Part shown: in pieces, positions 1 through 8,172 of the stretch
How the letters are laid out: each line of letters opens with the position of its first letter
How positions within the stretch are numbered: position 1 is the stretch's first letter
Assembly (NCBI GenBank): GCA_027040585.1
Contig: JALULU010000071.1
Coordinates: 1-14,410, forward strand
DNA: 14,410 nt
DNA from: Acidobacteriota bacterium
GTDB taxonomy: Bacteria; Acidobacteriota; JAAYUB01; JAMOQF01
Direction: 5' to 3'
The notes under the pieces: model-generated
The model's input: only the letters and a program-made list of their open reading frames with translations
What the model was told of the DNA's origin: nothing
The model's database searches: none
Program-made: the position numbers and the translations under genes

Positions 1-1
1 T

Positions 2-2068
2 CTACTCCTCTGAATTTACCTTAAATGAGTCAAAAATAACATATCCAGATAAAATCAATACAAAAACCAATCCAAGTATTGCAGTCAAATGTGGAGAACC
101 AAAAAGGTATCTTAAAATATGGTCAGGATTTTTAGGATCTAAAATACCCATTTTAACAAGTATATTATCTATAAAACTTAAACTCTTTTTGTTTACAAAA
201 TTACCTGAAGGAATAATTTTCAAAACTGCTCCTAAAATTCCCATAAGTGCAGATCCCGCAATAAATCCCGAGGCAATAAGTGTTCCCTTTTGAAATCTTG
301 CCTGAGATACTTTCTTATTTTTGGAACTTTTTGCAAGTAAATATGCAATAAATCCTCCTAAAACAAGGGGAGTGTTCAATTCCTGAGGTAAATACATTCC
401 AAGTGCAAAGGCAAGCGCTGGAACCCCCACCATATCCATAATAAGTGCCAGTAAAATCCCTATTCCATACAACATCCAGGGAATGTTTGCCTTGGGATCC
501 ATCAGTGTAACTATTATATCCTTCATAACATTTGCCTGCGGAGCTGGAACATTTGGATTTGGTATATAACCTTTGCTAATGGGGTCAAAAACAAGAAATC
601 CAAAAGCATTGTTTATTAAAATAATTGCAGCACCTACAAAAATTGCAGCAACAAGGGTTCCCAAAAACTTAAATCTCTCCTGATTAAAGGGGGTTGCCCC
701 GGTCCAATAACCTATTTTTAGATCAGTTATAAAGCCACCAGAAACAGAGAGTGCAGTACACACAACAGACCCTATTACAAGTGCTGTAAACATACCACTA
801 TTTCCATGAAGCCCTGCCTTAACAAGTATCACTGAACCTAAAATAAGGGTAACAAGTGTCATGCCACTCACAGGGTTTGTCCCAACAATTGCAATAGCCC
901 TTGCCGCCACTGTGGTAAATAGGAAACTTATAAAAAAAGCTATCAAAAGCCCAAGCAATGCATAGTCCATTCTATTGGTGATTGTAAAAAAGAAGGCAAG
1001 AAGAATTATAAGAGTTGCGACCAAAATAACTATTAAAATATACATGGGAATATCTTTAGCCGTTCTCTCCACATCCTTTGTCTCTTTTCCCTTTTTGAAA
1101 ATTCCTTTAAATCCCACTGAAAAGGAGCTCACTATTATTTTTGAATTTTTTAAAATTCCAAGAATCCCGGCAGCAGCAATTCCACCAATTCCCACCATTC
1201 TGACATAGTTATTGAATATAAAATCTGGTGTCATTGTGCTCGCAACTGCCCCATGCAAAGACATTGTATAGCCAAAAAATGGAACAAGGACAAACCATGC
1301 TATAAAACTACCACCACAAATGATTGCAGCATATCTAAGTCCAACTATATAGCCAAGGCCAACAAAAAAGGCTGTGGTCTCCATTTTAAAAATCATTTTT
1401 GTTTTATCAGTAAAATGTTGAAAAGCTTTACCAAGGGCATTTGTTGTAAAGGAAGTGTTCCAGAATTTAAAGGTATCACTTATAAAATCATACAATCCAC
1501 CTAAAAGCATCGCCTTAATCAAAATCTGTGCCTGTTTTCCTGCCTTTTCTCCAGTAACTAAAATTTCAGTCGTTGCAGTGGCTTCTGGAAAGGGAAGTAG
1601 TCCATGCTGATCAGCTACAAAATATTTTCTAAGCGGTATTAGAAAAACTATTCCAAGTACTCCACCCAAAAAGGAGGCAAGAACAACTGTTATATAACTT
1701 GGGTCTAACTTTAACATATATAGTGCAGGAAGAGTAAAAATTGCCCCTGCAACCACAACCCCAGAACATGCTCCAATACTTTGAATTATGACATTTTCAA
1801 GGATTGTATTATTTCTCTTAAACATTTTTCCAATCCCAACAGCAAGAATTGCTATTGGTATTGCAGCCTCAAAAACCTGTCCCGCCTTAAGTCCACTGTA
1901 AGCGGTGGCAAAAGTAAAAATTGCGGCCATAAAAATACCTATCAATACACTTCTTGTTGTAACCTCATACGGGTGTTCCTCCGCTGGTATAAAGGGGATA
2001 TATTTCTCTCCTTCTTTTAACGGACGATATGCATTTTCAGGTAATCCTCTATTTTTTTGTTGACCCAT
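2..2068 (-). CDS. OPT-family oligopeptide transporter
   Basis: Predicted inner-membrane transporter of the oligopeptide transporter (OPT) family, proton-coupled carriers of small peptides or metal-chelate-like substrates; the substrate here cannot be told. The 688-residue protein is almost entirely hydrophobic, with roughly 14-16 likely membrane segments. It shows family-typical stretches: YSGLKAGQVFEAAIP near residues 58-72, a GGFITDLKIGYWTGATP block in the middle, and VPALAFALGMYLPQELNTP towards the C-terminus. The length fits the bacterial branch of the family. The ATG is preceded by a GGAGG ribosome site, and the stop codon lies at 2-4, so the gene is complete. It follows secG on the same strand but is separated by a hairpin and has its own -10 box, so it is probably an independent unit. 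No peptidase gene lies beside it. Family assignment is secure; substrate unknown. Confidence 0.93.
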   Translation of the reverse strand: MGQQKNRGLPENAYRPLKEGEKYIPFIPAEEHPYEVTTRSVLIGIFMAAIFTFATAYSGLKAGQVFEAAIPIAILAVGIGKMFKRNNTILENVIIQSIGACSGVVVAGAIFTLPALYMLKLDPSYITVVLASFLGGVLGIVFLIPLRKYFVADQHGLLPFPEATATTEILVTGEKAGKQAQILIKAMLLGGLYDFISDTFKFWNTSFTTNALGKAFQHFTDKTKMIFKMETTAFFVGLGYIVGLRYAAIICGGSFIAWFVLVPFFGYTMSLHGAVASTMTPDFIFNNYVRMVGIGGIAAAGILGILKNSKIIVSSFSVGFKGIFKKGKETKDVERTAKDIPMYILIVILVATLIILLAFFFTITNRMDYALLGLLIAFFISFLFTTVAARAIAIVGTNPVSGMTLVTLILGSVILVKAGLHGNSGMFTALVIGSVVCTALSVSGGFITDLKIGYWTGATPFNQERFKFLGTLVAAIFVGAAIILINNAFGFLVFDPISKGYIPNPNVPAPQANVMKDIIVTLMDPKANIPWMLYGIGILLALIMDMVGVPALAFALGMYLPQELNTPLVLGGFIAYLLAKSSKNKKVSQARFQKGTLIASGFIAGSALMGILGAVLKIIPSGNFVNKKSLSFIDNILVKMGILDPKNPDHILRYLFGSPHLTAILGLVFVLILSGYVIFDSFKVNSEE

Positions 2069-2096
2069 TTAAGCCTCCAAAGTGCTATGAAGAAAA

Positions 2097-2102
2097 ATTA
2101 TA
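2097..2102 (-). promoter_or_regulatory. Candidate -10 box of the OPT transporter gene
   Basis: On the minus strand a perfect TATAAT lies 28 bases before the OPT start codon, leaving room for a leader of about 20 bases with the GGAGG ribosome site. No good -35 match is visible at 16-18 bases upstream (only a T-run), so the call rests on the -10 box and on its place after the secG hairpin. Confidence 0.45.
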
Positions 2103-2161
2103 TAGGATAGAGAAAACTTAAAAAAGTATTTTTTCTAAAGGATTAAAGAAATGGTGGGAAA

Positions 2162-2189
2162 TTAAAGGGGACAAGTTTGCCCCCTTTAA
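2162..2189 (-). terminator. Probable terminator after secG
   Basis: Just past the secG stop, a perfect 9-bp stem (TTAAAGGGG against CCCCTTTAA) encloses a 10-base loop. Read in the operon's direction it is followed by only a short T-run (TTT, then CCC), so termination may be partial. It plausibly closes the gap-pgk-tpiA-secG transcript before the separately promoted OPT gene. Confidence 0.55.
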
Positions 2190-2192
2190 AAA

Positions 2193-2690
2193 TTATTTTT
2201 TATTTGAACCTTTTTTAGAGGAATTATTTTTTTTAGCAGGTCTCTGCTTTTCTCCTAACATCTTTTTTACTTCCCCAGGAGAAAGCTTTTTAACCTTAAT
2301 AACTTTTCCATTTGAAGTACTAACTGTTTTAAAGCCCTTTTCCTGAGACTTCGTAGCTGCTTTATTTTCTTTTACTGGTTTTTGAGTTGCAGTTTTATTT
2401 ACCACCTTTTTTGTGGTTTTAGTTTCTCCCATACCTGCTACAACTGACTCCCCTTTCGTCTTCTTGCTCATCATTATTGCAAGCCCCAATGAAGTAAACA
2501 TAAAAATAACGGCACTAACTGAAGTTACTCGAGTAAGCATATTTCCCTTTGTGTGTCTTCCCATAGAAGTTTGGGAACTCATTCCACCAAAGGCACTGGC
2601 AAGGTCTGCACTACTTCCAGATTGAAGTAGAATTATAATCATAAGTATGAAACTTACAATAAGATGAATTATCAAAACAAGTGTAACCAT
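2193..2690 (-). CDS. secG: Preprotein translocase subunit SecG with long basic tail
   Basis: SecG is the small accessory subunit of the SecYEG channel that stimulates SecA-driven protein export across the inner membrane. Residues about 3-22 and 53-74 form the two expected membrane helices. Between them lies the family's typical loop, with LLQSGSSADLASAFGG near 21-36 and SMGRHTKGNMLTRVT following. Beyond residue 75 the protein runs on for about 90 residues of low-complexity, lysine-rich sequence (26 lysines in 76-165), making it longer than the usual 70-110-residue SecG. The start lies three bases after the tpiA stop, and its AAGGAG ribosome site falls inside the end of tpiA, so translation is likely coupled. 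secG after tpiA is a common bacterial arrangement. The core identification is secure; the role of the tail is unknown. Confidence 0.92.
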   Translation of the reverse strand: MVTLVLIIHLIVSFILMIIILLQSGSSADLASAFGGMSSQTSMGRHTKGNMLTRVTSVSAVIFMFTSLGLAIMMSKKTKGESVVAGMGETKTTKKVVNKTATQKPVKENKAATKSQEKGFKTVSTSNGKVIKVKKLSPGEVKKMLGEKQRPAKKNNSSKKGSNKK

Positions 2691-2693
2691 TTT

Positions 2694-3455
2694 TTAAATC
2701 TCCTTATCAAACTTAACAATTTTTGAGAAATCCTGTGGTGAAAGGCTTGCTCCACCAACAAGGACGCCATCAATAAAATGTTTAGCCATTAAACTTGCTA
2801 TATTGCCGGGTTTAACGCTGCCACCATATAATACAATTAAATCCTCCTCCTTAACCAGATAGGTATCACATAAAAAGTTCTTAATAAACATGTGAACACT
2901 ATTGGCATCTTCAGGAGTAGCAGTCTTGCCCGTTCCTATAGCCCACACAGGCTCATAGGCGACGATGATATTCAAAATATCCTCTTTTGTCAAGGATTTT
3001 AAACCGCCAGTCAGTTGTTTTCTAACCACATCCTCAACATGCCCCATTTCCCTTTCTTCCAATTTCTCACCTACACATAAAATTGGCGTTAATCGCTTTT
3101 GAAGGGCTTTTTTTATTTTTTTGTTTATAAGTTCATCTCCCTCACCAAATATGTGTCTTCTTTCTGAATGTCCTAAAATTACAAATTTACACCCAGCATC
3201 AAGCAACATATCTGGAGAAATTTCACCGGTGAAAGCCCCTTTATCCTCATAAAACATATTTTGTCCACCAAGAAAGATATTACTACCTTCAACAATTTTA
3301 AAAGCATCCCTCAAGGACGTAAAGGGAGGAGCAATCATAATGGTTCTATCATCTATTTCTGAAATTAAGTTTTTCAACTCTTTGAGGGTTTCAACTGTCT
3401 CAGTAGCAGTTTTATGCATTTTCCAGTTTCCTGCTATAAAAGGTTTTTTATACAT
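2694..3455 (-). CDS. tpiA: Triose-phosphate isomerase
   Basis: Cytoplasmic TIM-barrel enzyme that interconverts dihydroxyacetone phosphate and glyceraldehyde 3-phosphate in glycolysis and gluconeogenesis. At 253 residues it has the normal length. Catalytic residues are visible: Lys12 in AGNWKMHK, the electrophilic His96 in ILGHSERR, and the base Glu168 in AYEPVWAIGTGK, which also carries the start of the mobile lid loop. The phosphate-binding GGSVKPGN and DGVLVGGASL segments close the barrel. It is the third gene of gap-pgk-tpiA-secG, starts 20 bases after pgk, and has an AAGAGGAGA ribosome site. All key residues are intact. Confidence 0.98.
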   Translation of the reverse strand: MYKKPFIAGNWKMHKTATETVETLKELKNLISEIDDRTIMIAPPFTSLRDAFKIVEGSNIFLGGQNMFYEDKGAFTGEISPDMLLDAGCKFVILGHSERRHIFGEGDELINKKIKKALQKRLTPILCVGEKLEEREMGHVEDVVRKQLTGGLKSLTKEDILNIIVAYEPVWAIGTGKTATPEDANSVHMFIKNFLCDTYLVKEEDLIVLYGGSVKPGNIASLMAKHFIDGVLVGGASLSPQDFSKIVKFDKEI

Positions 3456-3475
3456 ATTTTTCTCCTCTTATAATC

Positions 3476-4666
3476 TCATTCAACATCATCTAAAACTTCA
3501 ATTGCCGGCAAAGTTTTACCAGATAAAAGTTCTAAAGATGCACCACCACCTGTTGAAATATGTGTTATTTTATCAGCCACACCTGCCTTATGAACTGCAG
3601 ACACACTGTCTCCGCCACCTACAATTGTAATGGCATCTAAAGTTGCAATCTTTTTAGCAACACTAACTGTACCTTTAGAAAATTTATCCATCTCAAAAAC
3701 TCCCATAGGCCCATTCCAAACCACCGTTTTACATTTTGAAAGTTCCTTTTCAAATAATTTAATTGTCTTATCTCCAATATCAAGAGCCATCCAGCCTTCT
3801 GGAGGATTATGGTCAATTTCAACTATTTTAACATTTCCATCTTCACTAAACTTAGAGCTAAAAACATTGTCAACGGGCAGTAAAATCAAAATGTTTTCCT
3901 TCTTAGCTTTCTCTAATATTTCAAGTGCTAAATTTAGCTTATCTTCCTCTACTTTTGAAGTGCCTACATTTTTTCCAAGAGCCTTTAAAAAAGTATATGC
4001 CATTGCACCACCAATGATGAGTTTATCAACCTTTTTAAGCAGATTTTCAATAACCTCTATCTTATCTGAGACCTTTGCACCGCCAAGTATCGCACAAAAA
4101 GGTCTTTCGGGATTTTGAAGTGTTCCTACTAAATATTTGAGTTCCTTTTCAACTAAAAAACCACAACCCTTTTCTTTTACATAATTTGTAATTCCCACCA
4201 TTGATGCATGAGCCCTATGGGAAGTCCCAAAGGCGTCGTTTATGTATACTTCACAGTAAGATGCTAACTTTTTTGAAAACTCAGGGTCATTTTTCTTTTC
4301 TTCCTTGTGAAACCTCAAATTTTCAAGAAGGAAAGTATCGCCTTTCTTTCCATTTTTAATGCTTTCCTCAACACTGCCCCCCACACAGTCAGGAAGAAAT
4401 TTCACATCTCTCCCAAGCAATTTAGACAATTCCATAGAGACAGGTTTTAAACTGAGCTCAGGAACAACTTTTCCCTTTGGCCTCCCAAGGTGCGAAGCAA
4501 GAATTAAAATACAATTCCTTTCAAGGGCATATTTTATAGTGGGCAAGGCAGAAACTATTCTTGTGTTATCAGCAACTTTGCCATCTTTAAGTGGAACATT
4601 AAAATCAACTCTTATAAAGACCCTTTTCCCCTCTATATTAATATCCCTTATGGTCTTTTTTCGCAT
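3476..4666 (-). CDS. pgk: Phosphoglycerate kinase
   Basis: Transfers phosphate from 1,3-bisphosphoglycerate to ADP, the first ATP-yielding step of glycolysis, and is reversible in gluconeogenesis. The 396-residue protein has the standard two-domain monomer length. The N-terminal substrate domain shows RVDFNVPLKDGKVADNTRI near residues 19-37 and LASHLGRPKG near 56-65. The nucleotide domain shows GGAKVSDKIEVIENLL, WNGPMGVFE, GGGDSVSAV and the C-terminal TGGGASLELLSGKTLP. The ribosome site (GGAGGAGAC before the ATG) overlaps the gap stop codon, so gap and pgk translation should be coupled. Second gene of the glycolytic operon; no anomaly seen. Confidence 0.98.
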   Translation of the reverse strand: MRKKTIRDINIEGKRVFIRVDFNVPLKDGKVADNTRIVSALPTIKYALERNCILILASHLGRPKGKVVPELSLKPVSMELSKLLGRDVKFLPDCVGGSVEESIKNGKKGDTFLLENLRFHKEEKKNDPEFSKKLASYCEVYINDAFGTSHRAHASMVGITNYVKEKGCGFLVEKELKYLVGTLQNPERPFCAILGGAKVSDKIEVIENLLKKVDKLIIGGAMAYTFLKALGKNVGTSKVEEDKLNLALEILEKAKKENILILLPVDNVFSSKFSEDGNVKIVEIDHNPPEGWMALDIGDKTIKLFEKELSKCKTVVWNGPMGVFEMDKFSKGTVSVAKKIATLDAITIVGGGDSVSAVHKAGVADKITHISTGGGASLELLSGKTLPAIEVLDDVE

Positions 4667-4674
4667 GTCTCCTC

Positions 4675-5676
4675 CTACTTTGACATGACAAATTTTACAA
4701 GGTCAACAACCCTATTTGAATAGCCCCATTCATTGTCATACCAGGATAAGACTTTTGCAAGATTTCCACCTAAAACCTTTGTATACTCGGCATCAAAAAT
4801 TGAACTGTGACTATTACCTATAAAATCAGAGGAAACAAGTGGCACTTCTGAATAGCCAAGTATTCCCTTCAAATAGGTTTCTGAAGCTTCTTTCATTGCC
4901 ATGTTTATCTCTTCTGCCGTAGTATTCTTTTTCAAAGTAACAACAAGGTCCACAATTGATGCGTCTGGCGTTGGTACCCTCATTGCCATTCCCTCAAATC
5001 TACCTTTAAGCTCCGGAATAACTAAAGCCACAGCCTTCGCTGCACCAGTGGTTGTTGGTATAATATTCTGTGCAGCGGCTCTTGCCCTTCTCAAATCCTT
5101 ATGAGGAAGGTCAAGTAACCTCTGGTCGTTTGTGTAGGAATGCACAGTTGTCATTAAACCATATTCTATACCAAATTTATCAAATAAAACCTTTGCCACA
5201 GGTGCAAGGCAATTGGTTGTACAGGATGCATTAGAAATTATGTGATGTTTTGCTGGATCATATACATTCTCATTAACACCTAAAACAATGGTAACATCTG
5301 GATCAGTTGCAGGTGCAGAAATTATAACTTTTTTAACGCCGTCCCTATAGTGTTTTATAGCATCTTCTCTTTTTCTAAACCTTCCTGTGGATTCTATCAC
5401 AACATCTACTTGATGGTCTCCCCATGGAATTTGAGCAGGGTCTTTTATTGCATAAACCCTTATAAATTTTCCATCTACAATAATTCCTTCCTCATTATAT
5501 GAGACCTCTCCTGGAAAATGTCTCATAACTGAATCATATTTTAATAAATGTGCCAAAGTTTTAGGATCTGTCAGGTCATTTATCGCAACAAATTCAAAAT
5601 CTGGATTGTTGTGAGCAGCCCTAAACACAATCCTGCCTATCCTTCCAAAACCATTAATTCCTATCCTTATAGCCAT
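4675..5676 (-). CDS. gap: Glyceraldehyde-3-phosphate dehydrogenase, type I
   Basis: Oxidises glyceraldehyde 3-phosphate with phosphate to 1,3-bisphosphoglycerate, reducing a nicotinamide cofactor. Taking the ATG at 5676 gives 333 residues, the usual length. The Rossmann motif INGFGRIGR begins at residue 6, the catalytic Cys152 sits in SNASCTTNC, and the partner His179 in TTVHSY. Asp34 (INDL) and the LDLP motif after NDQRL point to NAD rather than NADP as cofactor, hence a glycolytic role. A longer frame from 5721 exists, but a near-perfect TAAGGAGGTT ribosome site lies just before 5676, and the family's normal N-terminus begins there. First gene of the operon, with promoter candidates in the spacer upstream. 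Confidence 0.97.
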   Translation of the reverse strand: MAIRIGINGFGRIGRIVFRAAHNNPDFEFVAINDLTDPKTLAHLLKYDSVMRHFPGEVSYNEEGIIVDGKFIRVYAIKDPAQIPWGDHQVDVVIESTGRFRKREDAIKHYRDGVKKVIISAPATDPDVTIVLGVNENVYDPAKHHIISNASCTTNCLAPVAKVLFDKFGIEYGLMTTVHSYTNDQRLLDLPHKDLRRARAAAQNIIPTTTGAAKAVALVIPELKGRFEGMAMRVPTPDASIVDLVVTLKKNTTAEEINMAMKEASETYLKGILGYSEVPLVSSDFIGNSHSSIFDAEYTKVLGGNLAKVLSWYDNEWGYSNRVVDLVKFVMSK

Positions 5677-5680
5677 AAGA

Positions 5681-5690
5681 AACCTCCTTA
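5681..5690 (-). promoter_or_regulatory. Ribosome binding site that fixes the gap start
   Basis: On the minus strand TAAGGAGGTT lies four bases before the ATG at 5676. This strong match to the anti-Shine-Dalgarno sequence decides against the 15-codon upstream extension, which would place this site inside the coding region. Confidence 0.85.
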
Positions 5691-5711
5691 TAAACTTTTT
5701 GTTAAAGTGTA

Positions 5712-5740
5712 AAAATATCAATTATTTAAATTTATTTCAA
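5712..5740 (-). promoter_or_regulatory. Candidate proximal promoter of gap-pgk-tpiA-secG
   Basis: On the minus strand TTGAAA (5735-5740) and TATTTT (5712-5717) are separated by exactly 17 bases. The -10 ends 35 bases before the gap ATG, leaving a short leader that contains the strong ribosome site. The -35 matches the consensus at five of six positions; the -10 is only fair. In AT-rich DNA such matches can arise by chance. Confidence 0.45.
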
Positions 5741-5826
5741 GGAATAAAAAATAATAAAATAATCAAATACTTAGTGGTTGAATTAAAAAAATTTAATTTG
5801 AAAAAAGATATACTAAATTGAAGTAA

Positions 5827-5855
5827 ATTAAATTAGTTTTTTTATTTACAGTCAA
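5827..5855 (-). promoter_or_regulatory. Candidate distal promoter of the gap operon
   Basis: On the minus strand TTGACT (5850-5855) and TTTAAT (5827-5832) are 17 bases apart, each matching the sigma-70-type consensus at five of six positions. It would give a leader of about 145 bases. Either this or the proximal site, or both, could drive the glycolytic operon. Confidence 0.4.
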
Positions 5856-5898
5856 AATTATATTTTATTCACACAAATGGTACCCCCTTATTTTTTAC

Positions 5899-5927
5899 TT
5901 TTTAAATCAACTAAATGAAACTATAAT
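5899..5927 (+). promoter_or_regulatory. Candidate promoter of rpiB
   Basis: A perfect TATAAT at 5922-5927 lies 33 bases before the rpiB ATG. The hexamer 17 bases upstream (TTTTTA at 5899-5904) is a weak -35. An AAGGAG ribosome site follows just before the start codon. Confidence 0.45.
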
Positions 5928-5960
5928 TTTATATTAAATGATTCTTAAGGAGTTTTAAAT

Positions 5961-6413
5961 ATGAAAATTGCCATAGGAAGTGACCATGCTGGCTTTGGAC
6001 TTAAAGAATCCATAAAAATGGAATTTAAAAAAGATTCTTCACTTGAGTTTGTAGATGTTGGAACTTCTTCAATTGAATCGGTTGACTATCCAGATTATGC
6101 AGAAAAAGTTGTGGAAAAGATTAGAAATAATGAAGTAGAAAGGGGAATACTTATTTGCGGCACAGGAATAGGGATGTCAATAACTGCAAACAAGTTTAAA
6201 GGAATAAGGGCAACCCTCTGTTTTAACGAAGAACTTGCAAGCTTAAGCAGAAAACACAACAATTCAAACCTCTTAGTACTTCCCGGTAGGTTTATGGAAG
6301 TCAGCAGAGCAGTGAGGATGATAAAAATCTGGCAAAAGACACTTTTTGAAGGTGGAAGACACGAAAGAAGATTAAAGAAAATAGAAGATATAGAAAAAAA
6401 AGAAGTGGAATAG
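5961..6413 (+). CDS. rpiB: Ribose-5-phosphate isomerase B
   Basis: Interconverts ribose 5-phosphate and ribulose 5-phosphate in the non-oxidative pentose phosphate pathway; cytoplasmic, RpiB/LacAB sugar isomerase family. The 150-residue protein shows the N-terminal GSDHAG motif (Asp8, His9), the active-site Cys66 in CGTGIGMSITANK, and His99-Asn100 in the HNNSNLLVLPGR block typical of the family. A GGRHERRL segment and a charged tail close the protein. The start is supported by AAGGAGT upstream. It reads away from gap and ends flush against the oppositely oriented sppA stop. The cysteine and its motif favour RpiB over LacA/LacB; related allose isomerases cannot be fully excluded. Confidence 0.95.
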   Translation: MKIAIGSDHAGFGLKESIKMEFKKDSSLEFVDVGTSSIESVDYPDYAEKVVEKIRNNEVERGILICGTGIGMSITANKFKGIRATLCFNEELASLSRKHNNSNLLVLPGRFMEVSRAVRMIKIWQKTLFEGGRHERRLKKIEDIEKKEVE

Positions 6414-6426
6414 CTATTCCACTTCT
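6401..6426. terminator. Palindromic two-way terminator over the rpiB/sppA stop codons
   Basis: The 13-base arm AGAAGTGGAATAG is followed directly by its exact reverse complement, with the centre between the two abutting stop codons (6411-6413 plus, 6414-6416 minus). As RNA either strand folds into about an 11-bp stem with an AGCT loop. The sppA-direction transcript continues into a run of seven T residues, the rpiB-direction one into ATCTTTTT. This fits a bidirectional intrinsic terminator, stronger for sppA. It makes both proteins end in Glu-Val-Glu. Confidence 0.75.
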
Positions 6427-8147
6427 ATCTTTTTCCCCATTAAATATAGGTAAGGAGGTTTTCTATAAAAATCCTTTATCCTTTCCAATATTCTTTCTTC
6501 AATTGTCTTTTTGCTAAACAAAATTTCTTCCGAAGTCTCAATATTATTCATAAGAATATCAAAAAGGGTTTTCTTTTTAGGATAAAACACAACTGTTATT
6601 TTTTTATTTTGTAAACCCGCTTCTTGTCTTACCAGCTTAATTGCACTATTTAATCCACCCAATTCATCAACTAATCCATTTTTAAGGGCGTCTTCACCAC
6701 TCCATACTCTACCTCTTCCAATACTGTCAATTTCATTAAATGTTTTATTTCTTCCTATGGCTACTTTGTTTACAAAAACTTTATAGAAATTTTCACTTCC
6801 CTCCCTGAATTTTTCCCATTCTTCCTTAGTCATAGCTCTGTTTACTGTCGGAAAATCAGCCCATTTTCCCTTTTTAATAACTTCGACATTTATTCCAAGT
6901 TTTTTGTATAAATTTTCAAGATTAAAAATTATGGATATAACGCCAATAGAACCTGTTATAGTAAGTGGATCTGCCACTATTTTTCTACAGGCAACAGAAA
7001 CATAATACCCACCTGAAGCAGCAACATCTGACATGGAAGCAACCACAGGCTTAATTTTGTTTATTTCCCTGATTTCATTCCACATTAAATCAGATGCTAT
7101 TGCTGAGCCACCTGGACTGTTTATCCTTAAAACCATTCCTTTAATAGACCTATTTTTCTTTATCTTTTTAAAGATACTTATCATTTCGTCTGAACCTACT
7201 ACTTTTCCTATCAATGGGTCATATCCACCTTTGCCATACCCTATCCCTCCATTTAAAACCACAACTGCTATTTTATTTCGTGAAAATTGAAACGGAATAG
7301 TTTTTAGATAATCTTTCCCACTCACCTTCGAGAGACTCTTAACATGCAAAACTTTTTTTACTTTTCCAAAAAAACCTTCTTCATAACAAAAGCCATCAAT
7401 CAATTTATCCTTGAGTGCTTCATTCGGAAGAAAAACACCTTTTTCAATAATAGATTCCACATCCCCTTTTTTTATTTTTCTGAAATGGGAGACATCACTT
7501 ACAAATCTATCATAAATTTCATTTAAAAGTGTTGTAAGTTGTTCTCTATCGGCATCAGACATTGATGTCCTTTTAAAAATATCACCTGCACTTTTATATT
7601 TTCCAATGTGCACTACTTCAGCCTCTATCCCAAGTTTTGAAAGTAAATCTTTAAAATAAACTCCACCAACTCTAAACCCATTTACCTCCAAATACCCAGA
7701 CTCAGGCATAAATATTTTATCCGAAGGAAGCGCTAACCAATAACCTCTTTCAGGAGAAATGTCTATAAAAGAATATATAAACTTTCCACTCTTCTTAAAA
7801 TCGCTTAAAAGTTTAATTATTTCTTCTATTTTTCCAAATCCAAGTACAGGATTTGATATTTCAAGACACAACCCTTTTATTTTTTTGTCATTCTTTGCGT
7901 GTTTTAAAATTTTAAAAATATCTGTATAAGAAAGTACCTTTGGCTTTATAAAATCAGATATGCTTTTCTGTTCAGAGTATTCAGGAATTTCACCAGAAAG
8001 TTTCAGAACAAGAACAGAATTTCCTTTCACAACTGGAACAGGATTTAAGTTAGATTTAATTGAAAAGAAGAGTATTAATGTAAAGACAATAAAAATTAAA
8101 AAAATTATCACCCCTATGAGGCATCCCTTATTTTTTCCATTTGCCAT
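6414..8147 (-). CDS. sppA: Signal peptide peptidase SppA, long (67K) type
   Basis: Membrane-anchored serine protease that degrades cleaved signal peptides and related membrane fragments, working as a self-compartmentalised ring with a Ser-Lys dyad. The 577-residue protein has the tandem-domain length of the Escherichia coli type. Residues about 9-30 form a single N-terminal membrane anchor. The N-terminal domain supplies Lys185 in GKYKSAGDIF; the C-terminal domain supplies Ser378 in DVAASGGYYVS, preceded by RINSPGGSA near 341-349 and followed by the TITGSIGV segment. Both catalytic residues are therefore present. The ribosome site is AGGAGT. It is transcribed away from def and towards rpiB, and looks like a one-gene unit with its own promoter and terminator. 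Confidence 0.95.
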   Translation of the reverse strand: MANGKNKGCLIGVIIFLIFIVFTLILFFSIKSNLNPVPVVKGNSVLVLKLSGEIPEYSEQKSISDFIKPKVLSYTDIFKILKHAKNDKKIKGLCLEISNPVLGFGKIEEIIKLLSDFKKSGKFIYSFIDISPERGYWLALPSDKIFMPESGYLEVNGFRVGGVYFKDLLSKLGIEAEVVHIGKYKSAGDIFKRTSMSDADREQLTTLLNEIYDRFVSDVSHFRKIKKGDVESIIEKGVFLPNEALKDKLIDGFCYEEGFFGKVKKVLHVKSLSKVSGKDYLKTIPFQFSRNKIAVVVLNGGIGYGKGGYDPLIGKVVGSDEMISIFKKIKKNRSIKGMVLRINSPGGSAIASDLMWNEIREINKIKPVVASMSDVAASGGYYVSVACRKIVADPLTITGSIGVISIIFNLENLYKKLGINVEVIKKGKWADFPTVNRAMTKEEWEKFREGSENFYKVFVNKVAIGRNKTFNEIDSIGRGRVWSGEDALKNGLVDELGGLNSAIKLVRQEAGLQNKKITVVFYPKKKTLFDILMNNIETSEEILFSKKTIEERILERIKDFYRKPPYLYLMGKKIEVE

Positions 8148-8172
8148 TTTTGACTCCTAAATTTTTATTCAA

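Noticed and set aside
3630..4118. 162-codon open frame antisense to pgk
   Set aside because: It lies wholly opposite a conserved gene, has no recognisable motif and no convincing ribosome site; typical shadow frame.
5677..5721. N-terminal extension of gap by 15 codons (start at 5721)
   Set aside because: The family N-terminus begins at the ATG at 5676 and a strong ribosome site lies just before it; the extension has no comparable site.
5781..5798. 18-base AT-only inverted repeat as a terminator or operator
   Set aside because: It consists only of A and T in AT-rich DNA and has no GC stem; kept only as a possible element within the divergent region, not as a feature.
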